Part shown: in pieces, positions 6,573 through 8,946 of the stretch | Layout of the letters: every line of letters starts with the position of its first letter | Position numbering within the stretch: the first letter of the stretch is position 1 | Assembly: GCA_025453855.1 (NCBI GenBank) | Contig: JALOPO010000118.1 | Location: forward strand, 1-8,946 | Reading direction: 5' to 3' | Length of the DNA stretch: 8,946 nucleotides | Source: Gemmatimonadaceae bacterium | Lineage (GTDB): Bacteria > Gemmatimonadota > Gemmatimonadetes > Gemmatimonadales > Gemmatimonadaceae | Position numbers and translations under genes: made by a program | The notes under the pieces: generated by a model | Told to the model about the DNA's origin: nothing | The model's database searches: none | The model's input: only the letters and a program-made list of their open reading frames with translations

Positions 6573-6602
6573 CCGCGACGCGCCCGCTCGTGCGCGTCGC
6601 GG
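6573..6602 (+). promoter_or_regulatory. Perfect 11-bp stem hairpin between tssK2 and tssL
   Basis: CCGCGACGCGC (6573-6583) is the exact reverse complement of GCGCGTCGCGG (6592-6602), with an 8-nt loop. It begins 6 nt after the tssK2 stop codon. No T-run follows, so it is not a standard intrinsic terminator; it may be a partial terminator, an mRNA-end stabiliser or a processing signal that sets tssK2 apart from tssL/tssM expression. Confidence 0.5.
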
Positions 6603-6636
6603 CGCTGCCGCTTCCATCGTTCCGGTCGCCCTCCCC

Positions 6637-7368
6637 ATGACCGCCCCCGCGCTCGCACCGACCCCGTCGCCGGCGCCCGTGCACGGCCGCCTCGCGCTCT
6701 CGCTGCAGGACATCCTCACCGTCGTCGCGCGCATCCGCGCCGATCGCCAGCCGGTGAACGATGCCGCCGCCTTCCGCACGCATCTCCGCTCGCTGCTCGC
6801 ACGCGCCGAGCAGGAGGGCGCCGCCGCCGGCTATCCGGTGGAGGACGTGCGCACCGCCATCTTCGCCGTCGTCGCGCTGCTCGACGAGTCGGTGCTCAAC
6901 ACGCGACAGGCGGCGCTCGCCGACTGGGCGCGGCGCCCGCTGCAGGACGAGCTGTTCGGCGGCCACATGGGCGGCGAGTGGTTCTACCAGTATCTCGAGC
7001 GGCTCCTCGCGCGCGCCGACGATCCGTGGCTCGCCGACGTGCTCGAGGTCTTCCACCACGCGCTCCTCCTCGGCTTCCGCGGCCGCTACGGCGGCGACAC
7101 CGCGAGCGTGCAGGTGGTGGCGCAGCGCACCGGCGAGCGCATCGCGCGGCTGCGCGGCGCACGCGGCGACCTCGCCCCGGCCTGGCAGCCCCCCGACGAC
7201 GCGGTGGTGGCGAGGGATCCGTGGGTGCGGCGCCTCGCCATCGGCGCCATCGTGACGCTGGTGATCGCCGCCGCGCTCTGGGGCACGGCCCGCGCCACGC
7301 TCGCCGGCACGGCGCGCGACGTGCGCGCCCTCGCCGCCACGGCGGGCCCCACCACGCCGGAGCGCTGA
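6637..7368 (+). CDS. tssL: Type VI secretion inner-membrane protein TssL (DotU/IcmH family), short form
   Basis: TssL is an inner-membrane component that binds TssM and docks the TssK baseplate. The 243-residue product has a cytoplasmic domain followed by one membrane helix. Family motifs are visible: FAVVALLDESVLN (residues about 76-88), W97 followed by PLQDELFG (101-108), GGEWFYQYLERLL from 112, and EVFHHALLLGFRGRY (137-151). A single hydrophobic helix lies at about 199-217, and only some 25 residues follow it, so there is no OmpA-like peptidoglycan-binding extension. The first 15 residues are Pro/Ala-rich. The ATG at 6637 fits the family start; no strong Shine-Dalgarno is seen. The stop is 3 nt before tssM, and the tssM Shine-Dalgarno lies in its last codons, which indicates co-transcription. 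Confidence 0.96.
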   Translation: MTAPALAPTPSPAPVHGRLALSLQDILTVVARIRADRQPVNDAAAFRTHLRSLLARAEQEGAAAGYPVEDVRTAIFAVVALLDESVLNTRQAALADWARRPLQDELFGGHMGGEWFYQYLERLLARADDPWLADVLEVFHHALLLGFRGRYGGDTASVQVVAQRTGERIARLRGARGDLAPAWQPPDDAVVARDPWVRRLAIGAIVTLVIAAALWGTARATLAGTARDVRALAATAGPTTPER

Positions 7369-7371
7369 GCG

Positions 7372-8946
7372 ATGGCGATGGCCCCGCGTACCCGGCGCTG
7401 GCTCGTCAGCCTCGCCATCCTCGTCGTCTTCGTGCTCGCGAGCTTCGTGCTCGCGTGGGCGCTGAAGCTCGTCGGGAGCGAGCGCGTCGCGCTCGTCGTC
7501 GGCCTCTCGCTCCTCGGCCTCGCCGGTGCGGCGCTGGCGTACTACATCCTGCGCCCCGCCGCGGCGGCGCTCGCGGCCGACGCCGACGATGCGCTGCTCA
7601 CCGTGCGGCAGGCGGCCGAGCGGCTCCCGCGCGGTGACCTGCTGCGCAAGCCGCTCGTGCTCGTGCTCGGCCCCACGGGGAGCACCAAGAGCACGCTCGT
7701 CGCGCGCAGCGGCCTCGATGCGCAGCTCCTCGCCGGCGATGCGCGCGGGCAGGGGGCGCAGGAGCTGCCGACCAAGGCGGTGAACGTCTGGCTGGCGAAG
7801 GATGGCGTGCTGGTGGAGGCGGCCGGTCCGCTGCTCGACGATGGCGCGCGCTTCTCGCGACTGGTGCGCCGCCTGCGCGCGCCGGGGCTCGCGGCGGCGC
7901 TCGGGCGCGGCGAACCGGCCCCCCGCGCGATCGTGGTCGCGGTGCCGTGCGATCACCTCACCGGCGACGACCAGGGGAAGGCGCTCGATGCGCTCGCGCC
8001 GCAGCTGCGTGCGCGCCTCGCCGACGCGGCGCGCGAGTTCGGGCAGCGCGTCCCGGTCTACGTGCTCTTCACGCGCGCCGATCGCCTCGCGCACTTCGAG
8101 GCGTGGGCCGCGCCGCTCACGCGCGACGAGATCCGCGCCCCGCTCGGCGCCGCGCTGCCGTTCGACGGCGCGACGGGCAGCGGCGCCCATGCCGAGCGCC
8201 TCCTCCCGCGCCTCGAGGGCGCATTCCGCGACCTCGTGACGTCGCTCGCGTCGCGGCGCAGCGAGCTGCTCGCGCGCGAGAGCGTGGAGGCCACGCGCCT
8301 CGGGGCCTACGAGGTGCCGCGCGAGATCGGCAAGCTCGCCCCGCAGGCGGTGCGCTTCCTCGTCGAGGCGACGCGCCCGTCGCAGCTCGGTGCCTCGCCG
8401 CAGCTGCGCGGCTTCTGGTTCACCGGTGTGCGCCCGATCCTCGTGCGCGATGCCGCGCCGGTGGCGGCGGCGCCGGCGGCGATCGGTGGTGGGCGCGCGA
8501 CGGGGATCTTCGATCCCGCGATGGCCTCGGCGGCCGCGGCGGCCGCTCCGTCGGTGGCGCGCCGCGTGCCGGAGTGGGTCTTCCTCGAGCGCTTCTTCGG
8601 CGAGGTGGTCTTCGGCGATCGCGGTGCGCGTGCCGCGGCGGTGGGTGGCGTGCGCGTGGGAGGGATGCGTCGCCTCCTCCTCGGCGGCGCGATCGCGGCC
8701 GGTGCGCTGCTCGGCACGGGCGTGCTCGTGAGCTGGCTCGGCAACCGCGCGCTGGCCGCCCGCACGCTCGATGCGGCGCGCGCGGTGGCCGCGCTCCCGG
8801 TGGTGCAGGCACCCGCCGGCACCGTCGCGCTGCCGAGTGCCTCGGCACTCGGCACGCTGGAGCGCCTGCGCTCGCTCATGGACACGATCGCGCGCATCGA
8901 CAGCGCCGGCGCGCCGCTCACGCTCGGCCTCGGGCTGTGGAACGGG
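7372..8946 (+). CDS. tssM: Type VI secretion inner-membrane protein TssM (IcmF family), N-terminal part, cut by window edge
   Basis: TssM spans the inner membrane and periplasm and, with TssL, anchors the secretion machine. The frame is open from 7372 to the right edge (525 codons); the family usually exceeds 1,100 residues, so the periplasmic part is mostly missing. Two membrane helices lie at about residues 10-31 and 39-60, then a cytoplasmic NTPase-like domain: GPTGSTKST (100-108) in the Walker A position, VEAAG (148-152) where DTAG is usual, and VLFTRAD (231-237) like the NKxD/TKxD element. A third helix lies at about 435-456, followed by the start of the periplasmic region. The Walker A has Thr in place of the final Gly but keeps Lys106. 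GGAG at 7359-7362 is 9 nt before ATG 7372, favouring it over ATG 7378. It directly follows tssL. Confidence 0.95.
   Translation, partial: MAMAPRTRRWLVSLAILVVFVLASFVLAWALKLVGSERVALVVGLSLLGLAGAALAYYILRPAAAALAADADDALLTVRQAAERLPRGDLLRKPLVLVLGPTGSTKSTLVARSGLDAQLLAGDARGQGAQELPTKAVNVWLAKDGVLVEAAGPLLDDGARFSRLVRRLRAPGLAAALGRGEPAPRAIVVAVPCDHLTGDDQGKALDALAPQLRARLADAAREFGQRVPVYVLFTRADRLAHFEAWAAPLTRDEIRAPLGAALPFDGATGSGAHAERLLPRLEGAFRDLVTSLASRRSELLARESVEATRLGAYEVPREIGKLAPQAVRFLVEATRPSQLGASPQLRGFWFTGVRPILVRDAAPVAAAPAAIGGGRATGIFDPAMASAAAAAAPSVARRVPEWVFLERFFGEVVFGDRGARAAAVGGVRVGGMRRLLLGGAIAAGALLGTGVLVSWLGNRALAARTLDAARAVAALPVVQAPAGTVALPSASALGTLERLRSLMDTIARIDSAGAPLTLGLGLWNG

Noticed and set aside
4926..6779. 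617-codon minus-strand open frame opposite tssK2
   Set aside because: It is antisense to tssK2 and has the His/Arg/Glu-rich composition typical of reverse frames in very GC-rich genes; no domain pattern.
6451..8190. 579-codon minus-strand open frame opposite tssL and tssM
   Set aside because: It lies opposite two well-supported T6SS genes and is low-complexity Arg/Glu/Ala-rich.

Overview
This window is the core of a type VI secretion system (T6SS) locus from a very GC-rich bacterium (well above 70% G+C by eye, with third codon positions almost all G or C). A Pro-rich protein carrying PGEFT motifs sits inside the cluster. I associate that motif with Acidobacteria and Gemmatimonadota, so a Gemmatimonadota- or Acidobacteria-like soil bacterium is my best guess. 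No marker gene confirms it.

Layout, left to right. On the minus strand, tssB (469-984) is followed by tssC, which runs off the left edge. They encode the two subunits of the contractile sheath and are tightly coupled: 4 nt separate the genes and the tssC Shine-Dalgarno lies inside the end of tssB. Next is a 791-bp non-coding gap (985-1775) holding three adjacent minisatellite-like arrays with different units (4 x 14, 4 x 16 and 4 x 13 bp). On the plus strand follows a first tssK (1776-3131). It converges, with only 4 bp between stop codons, on a minus-strand gene (3136-4929) for a 597-residue Pro/Ala/Gly-rich protein with a kinase-N-lobe-like start, PGEFT motifs and a membrane segment near its C-terminus. 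A 275-bp divergent intergenic region (4930-5204) leads to a second, divergent tssK (5205-6566). Then come tssL (6637-7368) and tssM (7372 to the right edge), which form a plus-strand operon. A perfect 11-bp stem hairpin lies between tssK2 and tssL.

The genes fit one machine. TssB/TssC form the sheath, TssK links the baseplate to the membrane complex, and TssL/TssM form the inner-membrane complex. The two unusual points are the presence of two TssK paralogues and the PGEFT/pseudokinase-like membrane protein between them, where tssJ or a regulatory gene might be expected. TssM also has non-canonical nucleotide-binding motifs. No RNA genes, insertion sequences or CRISPR arrays were recognised. 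Many long overlapping open frames on both strands are by-products of the high GC content.
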